From positions 62,001 through 126,000 of the forward strand of contig DAOSDY010000004.1 in NCBI GenBank assembly GCA_035362835.1: a DNA stretch of 64,000 nucleotides, given 5' to 3'. The notes under the pieces are model-generated. The model did no database searches. It worked only from the letters and a program-made list of their open reading frames with translations, and was not told the origin of the DNA. The stretch comes from Melioribacteraceae bacterium. Its GTDB lineage: Bacteria; Bacteroidota; Ignavibacteria; Ignavibacteriales; Melioribacteraceae. A program made the translations under genes and the position numbers. Shown here one piece after another: positions 26,622-35,997 of this stretch (positions are counted from its first letter, which is position 1; each line of letters begins with the position of its first letter).

Positions 26622-26999
26622 GTGCCAACGATAAATCAGTTGGTTAGAAAAGGTAGAGTAGTAGTTACTTCAAAGAATAAAGCACCTGCTTTAGATGCTT
26701 GCCCGCAGAAAAGAGGTGTTTGTACTAGAGTTTATACAACTACTCCAAAGAAACCTAACTCTGCACTTAGAAAAGTTGCAAGAGTTAGATTAACTAATCA
26801 TATTGAGGTTACTGCTTATATCCCTGGTGAAGGGCATAATCTCCAGGAACACTCTATTGTCCTTATTAGAGGTGGAAGAGTTAAAGACCTTCCTGGCGTT
26901 AGATATCATATTATTAGAGGTACGCTCGATACTGGTGGAGTAGAAGATAGAAAAAAAGGAAGATCTAAGTACGGAACTAAAAAACCAAAAGCTAAATAA
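26622..26999 (+). CDS. rpsL: 30S ribosomal protein S12
   Basis: 125 residues; a decoding-centre protein. The streptomycin-contact segments are wild-type-like: TTPKKPNSALRK and GGRVKDLPGVRYH. Start is GTG after a GGAGGAAATAC site; the next residues PTINQLVRKGR are the standard S12 beginning. Confidence 0.98.
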   Translation: MPTINQLVRKGRVVVTSKNKAPALDACPQKRGVCTRVYTTTPKKPNSALRKVARVRLTNHIEVTAYIPGEGHNLQEHSIVLIRGGRVKDLPGVRYHIIRGTLDTGGVEDRKKGRSKYGTKKPKAK

Positions 27000-27001
27000 T
27001 T

Positions 27002-27469
27002 ATGAGAAAGAAAAGAGCAGAAAAAAGATATCTTAAACCGGATCCAAAGTTTAATGAGATTCTGGTTTCCAAATTGATAAATTATCTTACCTGGCATGGT
27101 AAAAAATCTACCACTAGAAGCATGGTTTACGATAGCTTTTCTTTGATTGAACAGAAAACTAAAAAACCTGCTATGGAAGTTTTCAAAAAGGCAATCCAGA
27201 ATGTTCAGCCGCTTGTTGAGGTTAGAAGCCGTCGTGTTGGCGGTGCAACATATCAGGTACCGATGGAAGTGCGTCCTGAAAGACGAACTGCGTTGGCTTT
27301 ACGTTGGATCAGAGTTTATTCAAGAGAAAGAAAAGATAAATCGATGGCTGCAAAACTTGCTGCGGAATTAATGGCTGCTGCAAATGGTGAAGGTAACTCA
27401 GTTAAAAAGAAAGATGATACTCATAGAATGGCAGAAGCAAACAAAGCTTTTGCCCACTTTAAATGGTAG
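27002..27469 (+). CDS. rpsG: 30S ribosomal protein S7
   Basis: 155 residues, normal length. It organises the 16S 3' major domain near the E site. The signature region KAIQNVQPLVEVRSRRVGGATYQVP is intact. It begins two bases after the rpsL stop, so translation is probably coupled; S7 is a known autoregulator of the str operon in other bacteria. Confidence 0.97.
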   Translation: MRKKRAEKRYLKPDPKFNEILVSKLINYLTWHGKKSTTRSMVYDSFSLIEQKTKKPAMEVFKKAIQNVQPLVEVRSRRVGGATYQVPMEVRPERRTALALRWIRVYSRERKDKSMAAKLAAELMAAANGEGNSVKKKDDTHRMAEANKAFAHFKW

Positions 27470-27489
27470 GAAGGAGTTTTTAGTAATAG

Positions 27490-29592
27490 ATGTCTAATAA
27501 ACGTGTAGATATTGCAAAAGTAAGAAATATTGGTATTATGGCCCATATCGATGCCGGTAAAACTACTACTACCGAACGCATTCTCTATTATACCGGCAAA
27601 TTGCACAGAATGGGCGAAGTACATGATGGCGCGGCTACAATGGATTGGATGGAACAGGAAAAAGAAAGAGGTATTACAATTACTAGTGCTGCTACCACTA
27701 CTTCCTGGAGAGATCATCAAATTAATATCATTGATACTCCTGGACATGTGGATTTTACCGTTGAAGTCGAACGCTCACTAAGAGTTCTGGACGGAGCTAT
27801 CGCTCTCTTCTGTGCCGTGGGTGGTGTCGAACCTCAGTCTGAAACCGTTTGGCGTCAGGCTGATAAATATGGTGTTCCAAGAATTGCTTTCGTAAATAAA
27901 ATGGATCGGGTTGGTGCTGATTTTTATAATGCTGTTAGTATGATGAAAGAAAAATTAGGCGCTAATGCTGTCCCGATTACTCTTCCTGTTGGCGATGGAG
28001 AATTATTTACCGGCTTTATTGATCTTATGTCAATGAAAGCTCGAATGTTTCATGACGATACTATGGGAACTACTTTCGAAGATGTTGATATCCCATCGGA
28101 TCTTTTACCGACTGCCCAGAAATTTCGTACTCAGATGCTTGAAGCTGTATCCGATGTTGATGATACTTTGTTGGAAAAATATCTCGAAGGAAAAGAAATA
28201 TCCGAAGAAGAGATTAGACCGGTTTTAAGAGCAGCTACTATTCAACTTAAAATTATTCCGGTTTTGTGTGGCTCTTCATTCAAAAATAAAGGGGTTCAGA
28301 AATTGTTGGATGCCGTAGTCGATTTCCTTCCTTCGCCTGCTGACCTTGGAAATTTGGTTGCGCATCATGTTCATAAAAATGATCACGTTGAAAGAAAGAT
28401 GGATCCTAGTGAAAAATTCGCTGCTCTCGCCTTCAAAATTATGACGGATCCTTACGTTGGTAAGTTGACTTTTATAAGAGTCTATAGCGGTGTCCTGAAA
28501 GCCGGATCTTACGTTCTTAATTCAGTGAGCGATAAAAAAGAAAGAGTTGGACGCGTTCTTCAGATGCACGCCAATCATCGCGAGGATATGGATGAAATTA
28601 GATCTGGTGATATAGCTGCAATTGTTGGTCTTAAATATACAAGAACCGGTGATACTTTATGTACTGAAGAGGATGCTATTATTTTAGAAAGAATGGCTTT
28701 CCCTGAACCGGTAATCCAGATTGCTATTGAACCGAAAACAAAAGCTGATCAGGATAAATTATCGGAATCGCTTGCTAAACTTAGTGATGAAGACCCGACT
28801 TTTAAGGTGAAGGTTGATGATGAAACAGGGCAAACTTTGATTAGCGGAATGGGCGAACTTCATCTCGAAATCCTCGTTGATAGAATGAAACGCGAATTTA
28901 AAGTCGAAGCTAATGTTGGCAAACCTCAAGTAGCGTATAGAGAAACAATTACTAAAAGTGTTCAGGCCGAAGGTAAGTTTGTTAAACAAACCGGCGGACG
29001 TGGAAAATACGGTCACGTTTGGCTTGAACTTTCACCGAATGAACCTGGTAAAGGTTTCGAATTTGAAAATGCGATTGTTGGCGGCTCGGTTCCAAAAGAA
29101 TATATTAATCCTATTGTAAATGGTTTACACGATGCTATGCGGAATGGCGTCTTAGCCGGATTCCCTGTTGTGGATGTTAAAGTTAAATTATTTGATGGTT
29201 CATACCACGATGTCGATTCAGACGAAATCTCTTTTAAAGTTGCTGCTTCTATTGGTTTTAAAAATGGTGCCCTGAAAGCAAATCCGATTTTGTTGGAACC
29301 GATGATGAGTGTCGAGGTTATTACTCCTGAAGAGTATCTTGGCGATGTTATGGGAGATCTGAATTCAAGAAGAGGAAAAATAGAAGGCTTTAATTCAAGA
29401 AAAGACGCTCAGGTTATTAAAGCGTTGGTCCCTCTTGCTCAAATGTTTGGCTATGCGACAACTTTGCGTTCTATGACTCAGGGTAGAGCCATTTATTCAA
29501 TGCAGTTTTCACACTACTCTGAAGTACCGAAATCGGTTGCTGAAGAAATTACTGAAAAATCGCAGTCTGGTAAAGTATCTAAATCAGCTTAA
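27490..29592 (+). CDS. fusA: Elongation factor G
   Basis: 700 residues. GTPase that drives translocation on the ribosome. Nucleotide-binding motifs AHIDAGKTTT, DTPGHVDF and NKMDR are present, with the effector loop EKERGITITSAAT and domain IV around GGRGKYGHVWLEL. All five domains are full length. Confidence 0.98.
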   Translation: MSNKRVDIAKVRNIGIMAHIDAGKTTTTERILYYTGKLHRMGEVHDGAATMDWMEQEKERGITITSAATTTSWRDHQINIIDTPGHVDFTVEVERSLRVLDGAIALFCAVGGVEPQSETVWRQADKYGVPRIAFVNKMDRVGADFYNAVSMMKEKLGANAVPITLPVGDGELFTGFIDLMSMKARMFHDDTMGTTFEDVDIPSDLLPTAQKFRTQMLEAVSDVDDTLLEKYLEGKEISEEEIRPVLRAATIQLKIIPVLCGSSFKNKGVQKLLDAVVDFLPSPADLGNLVAHHVHKNDHVERKMDPSEKFAALAFKIMTDPYVGKLTFIRVYSGVLKAGSYVLNSVSDKKERVGRVLQMHANHREDMDEIRSGDIAAIVGLKYTRTGDTLCTEEDAIILERMAFPEPVIQIAIEPKTKADQDKLSESLAKLSDEDPTFKVKVDDETGQTLISGMGELHLEILVDRMKREFKVEANVGKPQVAYRETITKSVQAEGKFVKQTGGRGKYGHVWLELSPNEPGKGFEFENAIVGGSVPKEYINPIVNGLHDAMRNGVLAGFPVVDVKVKLFDGSYHDVDSDEISFKVAASIGFKNGALKANPILLEPMMSVEVITPEEYLGDVMGDLNSRRGKIEGFNSRKDAQVIKALVPLAQMFGYATTLRSMTQGRAIYSMQFSHYSEVPKSVAEEITEKSQSGKVSKSA

Positions 29593-29648
29593 GTAAATAA
29601 TGTTTTCAAAATTAAATAAGAAATAAAAACAATAAGGAGAGTAACTCG

Positions 29649-30854
29649 ATGGCAAAAGAAAAATTTGATCGTAGTAAACCTCACGTCAATATCGGTACGA
29701 TCGGACACGTAGACCATGGCAAAACTACTCTTACTGCAGCCATCACCATGGCATTAGCTTTAAAAGGTCTTTCACAAATTAGAACTTTCGATAGTATTGA
29801 TAATGCTCCTGAAGAAAGAGAAAGAGGTATTACAATTGCTACTGCTCACGTTGAATATTCAACTGAGAATAGACATTATGCTCACGTTGACTGTCCTGGT
29901 CACGCTGACTATGTTAAAAACATGATTACAGGTGCTGCTCAGATGGACGGCGCTATTTTAGTAGTTGCTGCTACCGACGGCCCTATGCCTCAGACAAGAG
30001 AACACATTCTTCTTGCCCGCCAGGTAGGTGTGCCAAGAATCGTTGTTTTCTTGAATAAAGTTGATATGATGGATGATCCTGAATTGATCGACCTCGTTGA
30101 AATGGAATTAAGAGAATTGCTTACTAAATATGAATTCCCTGGTAATGATATTCCGATTATCCGTGGTTCTGCATTAAAAGCTCTCGAAGCTGGTTCTTCT
30201 AATGCTCCTACTACAGACGAAAGATATAACTGTATCTGGGAACTCATGAAAGCCGTTGATGAATATGTTCCGGTTCCGCAGCGTGATGCTGATAAACCTT
30301 TCTTGATGCCTGTTGAAGACGTATTCTCTATTACCGGTCGCGGTACTGTTGCTACTGGTAGAGTTGAAAGAGGTACTCTTAAATTGAACGAAGAAGTTGA
30401 ACTTATCGGTCTCGGTATCCATAAGAAAACCGTTGTTACCGGTATCGAAATGTTCCGTAAAGAATTAGACTCCGCTATGGCTGGCGATAACGCCGGACTT
30501 TTACTTCGCGGTGTAGACAAAACTGAAATTGAAAGAGGAATGGTTCTTGCAAAAACCGGTTCTATTACTCCTCATAAGAAATTTGAAGGCAAAGTTTATA
30601 TCCTTTCAAAAGAAGAAGGCGGACGTCATACCCCGTTCTTCAACGGATATAGACCGCAGTTCTACTTCAGAACAACCGACGTTACCGGTATTGCTACTTT
30701 ACCCGAAGGTACCGAAATGGTTATGCCTGGCGATAACGTTCAGCTTAAGATTGATCTTATCTCTGAAATCGCTATGGAAGAAGGTCTCAAATTCGCTATC
30801 CGCGAAGGCGGCAGAACTGTTGGTGCTGGTTTCGTAACTAAGATTATTGAATAG
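29649..30854 (+). CDS. tuf: Elongation factor Tu
   Basis: 401 residues. GTPase that carries aminoacyl-tRNA to the A site. GHVDHGKTTLT, DCPGHADYVKNM and NKVDM are intact, as is the effector stretch APEERERGITI. The only tuf in this window; the tRNA-Thr/Trp cluster lacks the second copy seen in some relatives. Its codon use is visibly more biased than that of neighbours, as expected for very high expression. Confidence 0.98.
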   Translation: MAKEKFDRSKPHVNIGTIGHVDHGKTTLTAAITMALALKGLSQIRTFDSIDNAPEERERGITIATAHVEYSTENRHYAHVDCPGHADYVKNMITGAAQMDGAILVVAATDGPMPQTREHILLARQVGVPRIVVFLNKVDMMDDPELIDLVEMELRELLTKYEFPGNDIPIIRGSALKALEAGSSNAPTTDERYNCIWELMKAVDEYVPVPQRDADKPFLMPVEDVFSITGRGTVATGRVERGTLKLNEEVELIGLGIHKKTVVTGIEMFRKELDSAMAGDNAGLLLRGVDKTEIERGMVLAKTGSITPHKKFEGKVYILSKEEGGRHTPFFNGYRPQFYFRTTDVTGIATLPEGTEMVMPGDNVQLKIDLISEIAMEEGLKFAIREGGRTVGAGFVTKIIE

Positions 30855-30869
30855 TAATAAAATTGAATA

Positions 30870-30891
30870 GGGGAAAGTAAATACTTTCCCC
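30870..30891 (+). promoter_or_regulatory. Hairpin between tuf and rpsJ
   Basis: GGGGAAAGT and ACTTTCCCC form a perfect 9-bp stem with a 4-base AAAT loop, extendable by one A-T pair. Only two T follow, so termination would be partial; it may act as an attenuator or a 3'-end stabiliser for the very abundant tuf mRNA. Confidence 0.5.
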
Positions 30892-30922
30892 TTACTATGT
30901 CTGAACAAGGAGATTATTAAAA

Positions 30923-31231
30923 GTGCCCGGTCAAAAAATTAGAATTAAGCTTAAGTCGTACGATCATATTTTGATTGATAAATCAACTGAAAAAATTATT
31001 AAAACCGTGAAAAGTACCGGAGCTGTTGTTTCCGGACCTATTCCTCTTCCAACACGAAGAACGGTCTTCACTGTTTTAAGATCTCCTCACGTTGATAAAA
31101 AATCCAGAGAACAATTTGAGATAAGGGCTCATAAAAGAATTATTGATATCCACAACTCTAATAATAAAACTGTTGACGCTCTGAGCAAATTGGAAATACC
31201 TGCTGGCGTCGATATTGAGATTAAGTTATAG
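30923..31231 (+). CDS. rpsJ: 30S ribosomal protein S10
   Basis: 102 residues. 30S head protein that also pairs with NusB/NusG in antitermination. The start is GTG after AAGGAG, and the sequence QKIRIKLKSYDHILIDKST is the standard beginning. It opens the S10 operon. Confidence 0.97.
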   Translation: MPGQKIRIKLKSYDHILIDKSTEKIIKTVKSTGAVVSGPIPLPTRRTVFTVLRSPHVDKKSREQFEIRAHKRIIDIHNSNNKTVDALSKLEIPAGVDIEIKL

Positions 31232-31239
31232 GAAAAAAA

Positions 31240-31860
31240 ATGCCTGGTCTGTTAGCAAAAAAATTAGGAATGACTAATATATACTCCGAAGACGGTCAAA
31301 TTATTCCGGTTACTATTCTAGAAGCCGGCCCTTGCAAAGTCTATTCGGTTAAAACTAAGGATAAAGACGGTTACTCTTCTATTCAATTGGGTTTCGGTGA
31401 AAAGAAAGAGAAAAAAGTTAGTAAACCTCAGGTTGCCGTTTTCAAAAAACTCGGATTCCCGGCTCCTATGCATCTTAAGGAATTCAGAAACTTCGAAGCT
31501 GATCAGTTCAAAGTCGGTGATGATGTTAAAGCCGATCTTTTTCAGGTCGGTGATAAAGTAAAGGTTTCTGGTAAGAGCAAAGGAAAAGGCTTCCAGGGTG
31601 TTATTAAAAGACATGGATTCGGCGGTGTTGGCGGCGCTACTCACGGTCAAAGCGACCGAGTAAGAGCTCCCGGTTCAATCGGAGCGAGCTCATATCCTTC
31701 AAGAGTTTTTAAAGGTCAGAGAATGGCCGGTAGAAAAGGATATGAAAATGTAACCACCAGAAATCTTAAAGTTGTTAAAATTCTTGTTGATAAAAATATT
31801 ATAATGGTTAAAGGAGCGGTTCCAGGCTCTGTAAATTCAATTGTTGAAATAAATAAATAG
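31240..31860 (+). CDS. rplC: 50S ribosomal protein L3
   Basis: 206 residues. An early-assembly 23S binder reaching the peptidyl-transferase centre. The long extension GFQGVIKRHGFGG and GASSYPSRVFKGQRMAG are intact. It lies eight bases after rpsJ. Confidence 0.97.
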   Translation: MPGLLAKKLGMTNIYSEDGQIIPVTILEAGPCKVYSVKTKDKDGYSSIQLGFGEKKEKKVSKPQVAVFKKLGFPAPMHLKEFRNFEADQFKVGDDVKADLFQVGDKVKVSGKSKGKGFQGVIKRHGFGGVGGATHGQSDRVRAPGSIGASSYPSRVFKGQRMAGRKGYENVTTRNLKVVKILVDKNIIMVKGAVPGSVNSIVEINK

Positions 31861-31871
31861 TGTTATTGAAA

Positions 31872-32498
31872 ATGAAATTAGAAGTCCTTAAAACTGACGG
31901 TACAAAATCTGGCGAGAAAGTAGAACTCTCCAAAGATATTTTTGAAATAGAACCTAATGATCACGTCCTTTATCTGGCCGTTAAAGCTTTTCTTGCTAAT
32001 CAGAGACAGGGTACTCATAAAGCTAAAGAAAAACACGAGGTTAGTGGCGGTGGTAAAAAACCCTGGAGACAAAAAGGCCGTGGTGGTGCAAGAGCTGGAT
32101 CTTCAAGATCACCTCTCTGGGTTGGAGGCGGATCTATTTTTGGCCCTAAACCGAGAGATTATAGGCAGAAACTGAATAAAAAAGTTGTCTCGCTTGCAAG
32201 AAAATCTGCTCTATCCTATAAAGCTAAAGCAAATCAGATTGTTGTTGTTGAGGATTTTAATTTCGACAGTCCGAAGACTAAAGAATTCTCGAAAATTCTG
32301 AACTCGTTGCAGCTTAAAGGTAAAAAAACTTTGCTGCTTACGAACGGTACATTGGAAAACGTCTACAAATCTGGCAGAAATATCGATCGTGTAAATATAC
32401 TTGAAGCAAATAAAGCTTCGGCCTACGATCTGCTTAATAATCAGATCCTTGTTTTACAGAAAAGCGCAGTTAACCTTTTAGAAAGTACATTTAATTAA
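31872..32498 (+). CDS. rplD: 50S ribosomal protein L4
   Basis: Exit-tunnel protein of about 208 residues. A GTG at 31860 overlaps the rplC stop, but the ATG at 31872 gives MKLEVLKTDG, which matches usual L4 N termini, so it is preferred. The conserved loop GGGKKPWRQKGRGGARAGS is intact. In E. coli L4 regulates the S10 operon; no such leader was recognised. Confidence 0.95.
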   Translation: MKLEVLKTDGTKSGEKVELSKDIFEIEPNDHVLYLAVKAFLANQRQGTHKAKEKHEVSGGGKKPWRQKGRGGARAGSSRSPLWVGGGSIFGPKPRDYRQKLNKKVVSLARKSALSYKAKANQIVVVEDFNFDSPKTKEFSKILNSLQLKGKKTLLLTNGTLENVYKSGRNIDRVNILEANKASAYDLLNNQILVLQKSAVNLLESTFN

Positions 32499-32510
32499 TA
32501 CGGTTAGAAA

Positions 32511-32807
32511 ATGAAAAGTATTTTAATTCGGCCTTTAATTACTGAAAAAATGACGGGTATTAGCGAGAAGCATCCTAATAAATACGGCTTTGTTGTCTCC
32601 GTTGATGCAAATAAAATTCAGATTGCTAAAGCGCTTAAAGAAAAATTTAATGTTGATGCTGTCTCTGTTAATACTATCCTCTATAAAGGGAAAGAAAGAA
32701 CTCAGTTTACTAAAAGAGGCCGCTTTACAGGAAGAACACCGAAATTTAAAAAAGCTATTGTTACACTTAAAGAAGGTCAAACCATCGACATCTTCGGTCA
32801 GGCTTAA
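32511..32807 (+). CDS. rplW: 50S ribosomal protein L23
   Basis: 98 residues. It borders the tunnel exit, where trigger factor and SRP dock. The start MKSILIRPLITEKM and the basic loop KERTQFTKRGRFTGRTPKFKK are typical. It lies 12 bases after rplD. Confidence 0.96.
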   Translation: MKSILIRPLITEKMTGISEKHPNKYGFVVSVDANKIQIAKALKEKFNVDAVSVNTILYKGKERTQFTKRGRFTGRTPKFKKAIVTLKEGQTIDIFGQA

Positions 32808-32833
32808 GACCGAATGTTTTGGAGCGGAATTAA

Positions 32834-33658
32834 ATGGCAATTAGAAAATTAAAACCAAATACACCTGGTACGAGATTTATGAGTATCTCATCTTTCAATG
32901 AGATTACTAAAACTTCTCCTGAAAAATCTTTAACTGTTGCTCTAAAGAAATCCGGCGGCAGAAATAATCTTGGAAGAGTTACTTCGCGTCATAGAGGCGG
33001 CGGGCATAAAAGAAGATATCGTATTATCGACTTTAAAAGAGATAAAAAAGGAGTACCCGCAAAAGTATTTTCTATTGAGTACGATCCTAACAGGACTTCA
33101 AGAATTGCACTGCTTAATTACGTTGACGGCGATAAAAGATATATCCTCGCCCCAGATGGTCTTAAAGTTGGCGATTCTGTTATGTCTGGACCCGGTTCAG
33201 AAATTAAAGTGGGTAATGCTCTTCCGTTGAAAGAAATTCCTCTCGGAAGCTTTGTTCACAATGTTGAAATGAAACCCGGTAAAGGCGGACAGCTCGGAAG
33301 ATCTGCAGGAACCTCCTTACAGCTAATGGCTCGCGAAGGAAAATTTGCTCAGCTTAAAATGCCTTCAGGCGAAGTTCGATTGGTTAGTGTTGATTGTATG
33401 GCAACTTATGGAACGGTTGGCAATTCGGACCACGAAAATATCAGTCTCGGTAAAGCTGGTAGAAGCCGCTGGCTCGGAAAAAGACCTCACGTAAGAGGCG
33501 TTGCAATGAATCCCGTTGATCACCCGATGGGTGGTGGCGAAGGAAAAACTTCTGGCGGCGGACATCCTGTTTCACCTTGGGGACAGAAAGCCAAAGGCTT
33601 GAAAACTAGAAAGAAAAAGAATCCAACTAATAAACTTATTATTAAGAGAAGAAAATAA
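32834..33658 (+). CDS. rplB: 50S ribosomal protein L2
   Basis: 274 residues, normal. It contacts the peptidyl-transferase centre. The highly conserved RSRWLGKRPHVRGVAMNPVD and HPMGGGEGKTSGG segments, holding the functional histidine, are intact. Confidence 0.98.
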   Translation: MAIRKLKPNTPGTRFMSISSFNEITKTSPEKSLTVALKKSGGRNNLGRVTSRHRGGGHKRRYRIIDFKRDKKGVPAKVFSIEYDPNRTSRIALLNYVDGDKRYILAPDGLKVGDSVMSGPGSEIKVGNALPLKEIPLGSFVHNVEMKPGKGGQLGRSAGTSLQLMAREGKFAQLKMPSGEVRLVSVDCMATYGTVGNSDHENISLGKAGRSRWLGKRPHVRGVAMNPVDHPMGGGEGKTSGGGHPVSPWGQKAKGLKTRKKKNPTNKLIIKRRK

Positions 33659-33671
33659 TTTAGAGTAGGAT

Positions 33672-33959
33672 ATGCCAAGATCAGTTAAAAAAGGTCCTTT
33701 TATTAGTGTTAAACTACTGGAAAAAGTTAGAAAACTTAACGAGACTAATCAGAAAAAAATAATTAAAACCTGGTCTCGTGCAAGTACTATCTCTCCGGAA
33801 TTTGTAGGACATACAATTGCAGTTCATAATGGAAATAAAATGATTCCCGTTTATATTTCTGAAAATATGGTCGGTCATAAACTAGGCGAGTTTGCACCAA
33901 CCCGTATCTTCAGAGGTCATCCGGGTACTAAAGCAGAAAAAGCATCTAAAGTAAAGTGA
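33672..33959 (+). CDS. rpsS: 30S ribosomal protein S19
   Basis: 95 residues. 30S head protein that contacts S13 and the A-site tRNA. MPRSVKKGPFI and GHKLGEFAPTRIFRGHPG are textbook S19. Confidence 0.97.
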   Translation: MPRSVKKGPFISVKLLEKVRKLNETNQKKIIKTWSRASTISPEFVGHTIAVHNGNKMIPVYISENMVGHKLGEFAPTRIFRGHPGTKAEKASKVK

Positions 33960-33990
33960 TGCCACTGGCATAAAATTGAGGAAATAAGTA

Positions 33991-34335
33991 ATGGAAGCTA
34001 AAGCGACACACAAATATATCGGATCATCGCCAAGAAAGATGAGATTGGTTATCGATTTGATTAGAGGAAAATCTGTTGATCAGGCAATTGAGATTCTTCA
34101 CTTTTCTCCTAAGCACTCTTCGAAACCGGCCGAAAAAGTATTGAGATCTGCTGTTTCGAATCTTATGAATAAAGATGAAGGCTCTAAAAAAGAAGTATCC
34201 GACCTGTTTGTTAAAGAAGCGTTCGTTAATCAGGGTCCTACTTTGAAAAGGATCTCCGCTGCTCCTATGGGCAGAGCTTATAGAATTAGAAAAAGATCTA
34301 ATCATTTAACTATTGTTGTTGCAACAAAAAAGTAA
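33991..34335 (+). CDS. rplV: 50S ribosomal protein L22
   Basis: 114 residues. Its beta-hairpin lines the exit tunnel and influences macrolide binding. The conserved RISAAPMGRAYRIRKRSNHL tip-and-tail region is intact. GGAAATAAGTA precedes the ATG. Confidence 0.97.
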   Translation: MEAKATHKYIGSSPRKMRLVIDLIRGKSVDQAIEILHFSPKHSSKPAEKVLRSAVSNLMNKDEGSKKEVSDLFVKEAFVNQGPTLKRISAAPMGRAYRIRKRSNHLTIVVATKK

Positions 34336-34350
34336 TCTCAGGAGGAAGTT

Positions 34351-34992
34351 TTGGGTCAGAAGACTAATCCAATCGGTTTAAGAGTTGGAGTTATTAAAGG
34401 ATGGGAATCGAACTGGTACGAAAACAAAAGTTACGCACCTAAACTCATCGAAGACAAAAAATTAAGAACCTATGTTCGTAAAAGATTGCAGAATGCCGGA
34501 ATCTCTTCTATCAAGATCGATAGAACCTCCAAAAACATTATTCTTACTATTCATACTTCCAGACCCGGAGTTGTAATCGGTAAGAGCGGTAAAGAGATTG
34601 CTCAGATCGAAGAGGAATTGAAAAAATTAACCGATAAGGAAGTGAAAATCCAGATCACTGAAATTAAAAGACCCGAACTGGATGCCTATCTTGTTGCCGA
34701 GAATATTGCTAAGCAGATTGAAGGAAGAATCTCTTTTAGAAGAGCAATGAAATCTGCTATTACCTCCGCAATGAGAATGGGAGCCGAAGGTATAAGAGTA
34801 ATGTGTGCCGGCAGATTGGGCGGCGCTGAAATGGCACGTACCGAACAGTATAAGGAAGGCAGAATTCCGCTCCATACTCTCAGAGCTGATATCGATTACG
34901 CTCACGGTAGAGCTGAAACTATTTATGGTTCTATCGGAATTAAAGTCTGGATCTGCCGCGGTGAAATTTTAGGAAGACGTTCAACCGAATAA
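34351..34992 (+). CDS. rpsC: 30S ribosomal protein S3
   Basis: 213 residues. Part of the mRNA entry helicase of the 30S subunit. The KH domain GVVIGKSGKEIAQIEEEL and the C-terminal GRLGGAEMARTEQYKEG are intact. Start is TTG after AGGAGG; MGQKTNPIGLRVG is the universal S3 beginning, which fixes this start. Confidence 0.98.
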   Translation: MGQKTNPIGLRVGVIKGWESNWYENKSYAPKLIEDKKLRTYVRKRLQNAGISSIKIDRTSKNIILTIHTSRPGVVIGKSGKEIAQIEEELKKLTDKEVKIQITEIKRPELDAYLVAENIAKQIEGRISFRRAMKSAITSAMRMGAEGIRVMCAGRLGGAEMARTEQYKEGRIPLHTLRADIDYAHGRAETIYGSIGIKVWICRGEILGRRSTE

Positions 34993-35027
34993 AGTTATAG
35001 CAAAAAAAAGTTTTAGGAGTTTTTCTC

Positions 35028-35447
35028 ATGTTAATGCCAAAAAGAGTTAAGTATCGTAAAGCACATAGAGGTAGAAGAACAGGTAAAGCTACACGCGGTC
35101 ACCTGGTTAACTTCGGCGATTATGGTCTCAAAGCTATGGAACCGGCCTGGATTACAAGCCGTCAGATCGAAGCTTGCCGTGTTGCTCTCTCCAGACAGAT
35201 GAAGAGAGACGGTAAAGTCTGGATCAGAATATTCCCTGATAAACCGGTAACTAAAAAACCTCTCGAAACTAGAATGGGTAAAGGTAAAGGCGCTCCTGAA
35301 TTCTGGGTTGCTGTTGTTCTGCCAGGAAGAATTATGTTCGAGGTTGGCGGTGTTGATAAAAAAACTGCGCATGAAGCATTGACAGTTGCAGCTCATAAAC
35401 TCCCTATTAAAACTAAAATTACTCAGAGACCGGATTTAGAATCATAA
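35028..35447 (+). CDS. rplP: 50S ribosomal protein L16
   Basis: 139 residues. It lies near the A-site tRNA elbow. MLMPKRVKYRKAHRGR is the usual start, so the first ATG is preferred over the one two codons later. The conserved arginine-rich loop and GKGAPEFWVAVV are present. A TAGGAG ribosome site lies 11 bases upstream. Confidence 0.97.
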   Translation: MLMPKRVKYRKAHRGRRTGKATRGHLVNFGDYGLKAMEPAWITSRQIEACRVALSRQMKRDGKVWIRIFPDKPVTKKPLETRMGKGKGAPEFWVAVVLPGRIMFEVGGVDKKTAHEALTVAAHKLPIKTKITQRPDLES

Positions 35448-35462
35448 AAGGATTTTGTAAAA

Positions 35463-35681
35463 ATGAAGATCTATGAAATAAGAGAAATGTCCACAGACGA
35501 AATAAGAAAGAGAATTCTCGAAGAACAATCTAATCTTGTTGATTTGAGATTTCAGCATGAATTGAAAAATCTTACTAACACTGCTAAACTGCAATTGGTT
35601 AAAAAAGATATTGCAAAAATGAAAACCGTTCTTAAAGAACGCGAATTGCAGGAAGCTAAAAACTCAAAGACTAAACAATAA
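35463..35681 (+). CDS. rpmC: 50S ribosomal protein L29
   Basis: 72 residues, an all-helical protein at the tunnel exit. The family core is recognised by EQSNLVDLRFQHELKNLTNTA. The C-terminal tail is slightly longer and charged. Confidence 0.94.
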   Translation: MKIYEIREMSTDEIRKRILEEQSNLVDLRFQHELKNLTNTAKLQLVKKDIAKMKTVLKERELQEAKNSKTKQ

Positions 35682-35698
35682 GGAGCATTTGTTTTTCG

Positions 35699-35956
35699 AT
35701 GGAGACAAGAAATACTAGAAAAGTTAGAATCGGTTCGGTAGTTAGCAATAAAATGAAGAAGAGCATAATTGTGGCTATTGAAAGACGTGTGGCTCATCCG
35801 ATTTATAAAAAATATTTCAAGAAGACCACAAAGTTGATGGCGCATGACGAAAATAATGAATGTAAACCTGGCGATGTTGTCAAAATTATGGAAATACGGC
35901 CAATGAGCAAAAGAAAAAAATGGCGTCTTGTTGAAATAGTTGAAAAAGCCAAATAG
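35699..35956 (+). CDS. rpsQ: 30S ribosomal protein S17
   Basis: 85 residues. OB-fold 16S binder needed for early 30S assembly. NKMKKSIIVAIER, KYFKKTTKLMAHDE and ETRPxSKxKxWR-like EIRPMSKRKKWRLV identify it. It ends the S10 operon block; the next gene opens the spc operon 41 bases on. Confidence 0.96.
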   Translation: METRNTRKVRIGSVVSNKMKKSIIVAIERRVAHPIYKKYFKKTTKLMAHDENNECKPGDVVKIMEIRPMSKRKKWRLVEIVEKAK

Positions 35957-35997
35957 TGCTTTACTTAATACAAAGTTTGATTGGGAGTTTATAAAAA

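Noticed and set aside
31860..31871. GTG at 31860 as the rplD start
   Set aside because: The family N terminus MKLEVL starts at 31872; the GTG would add four residues not seen in usual L4 proteins.
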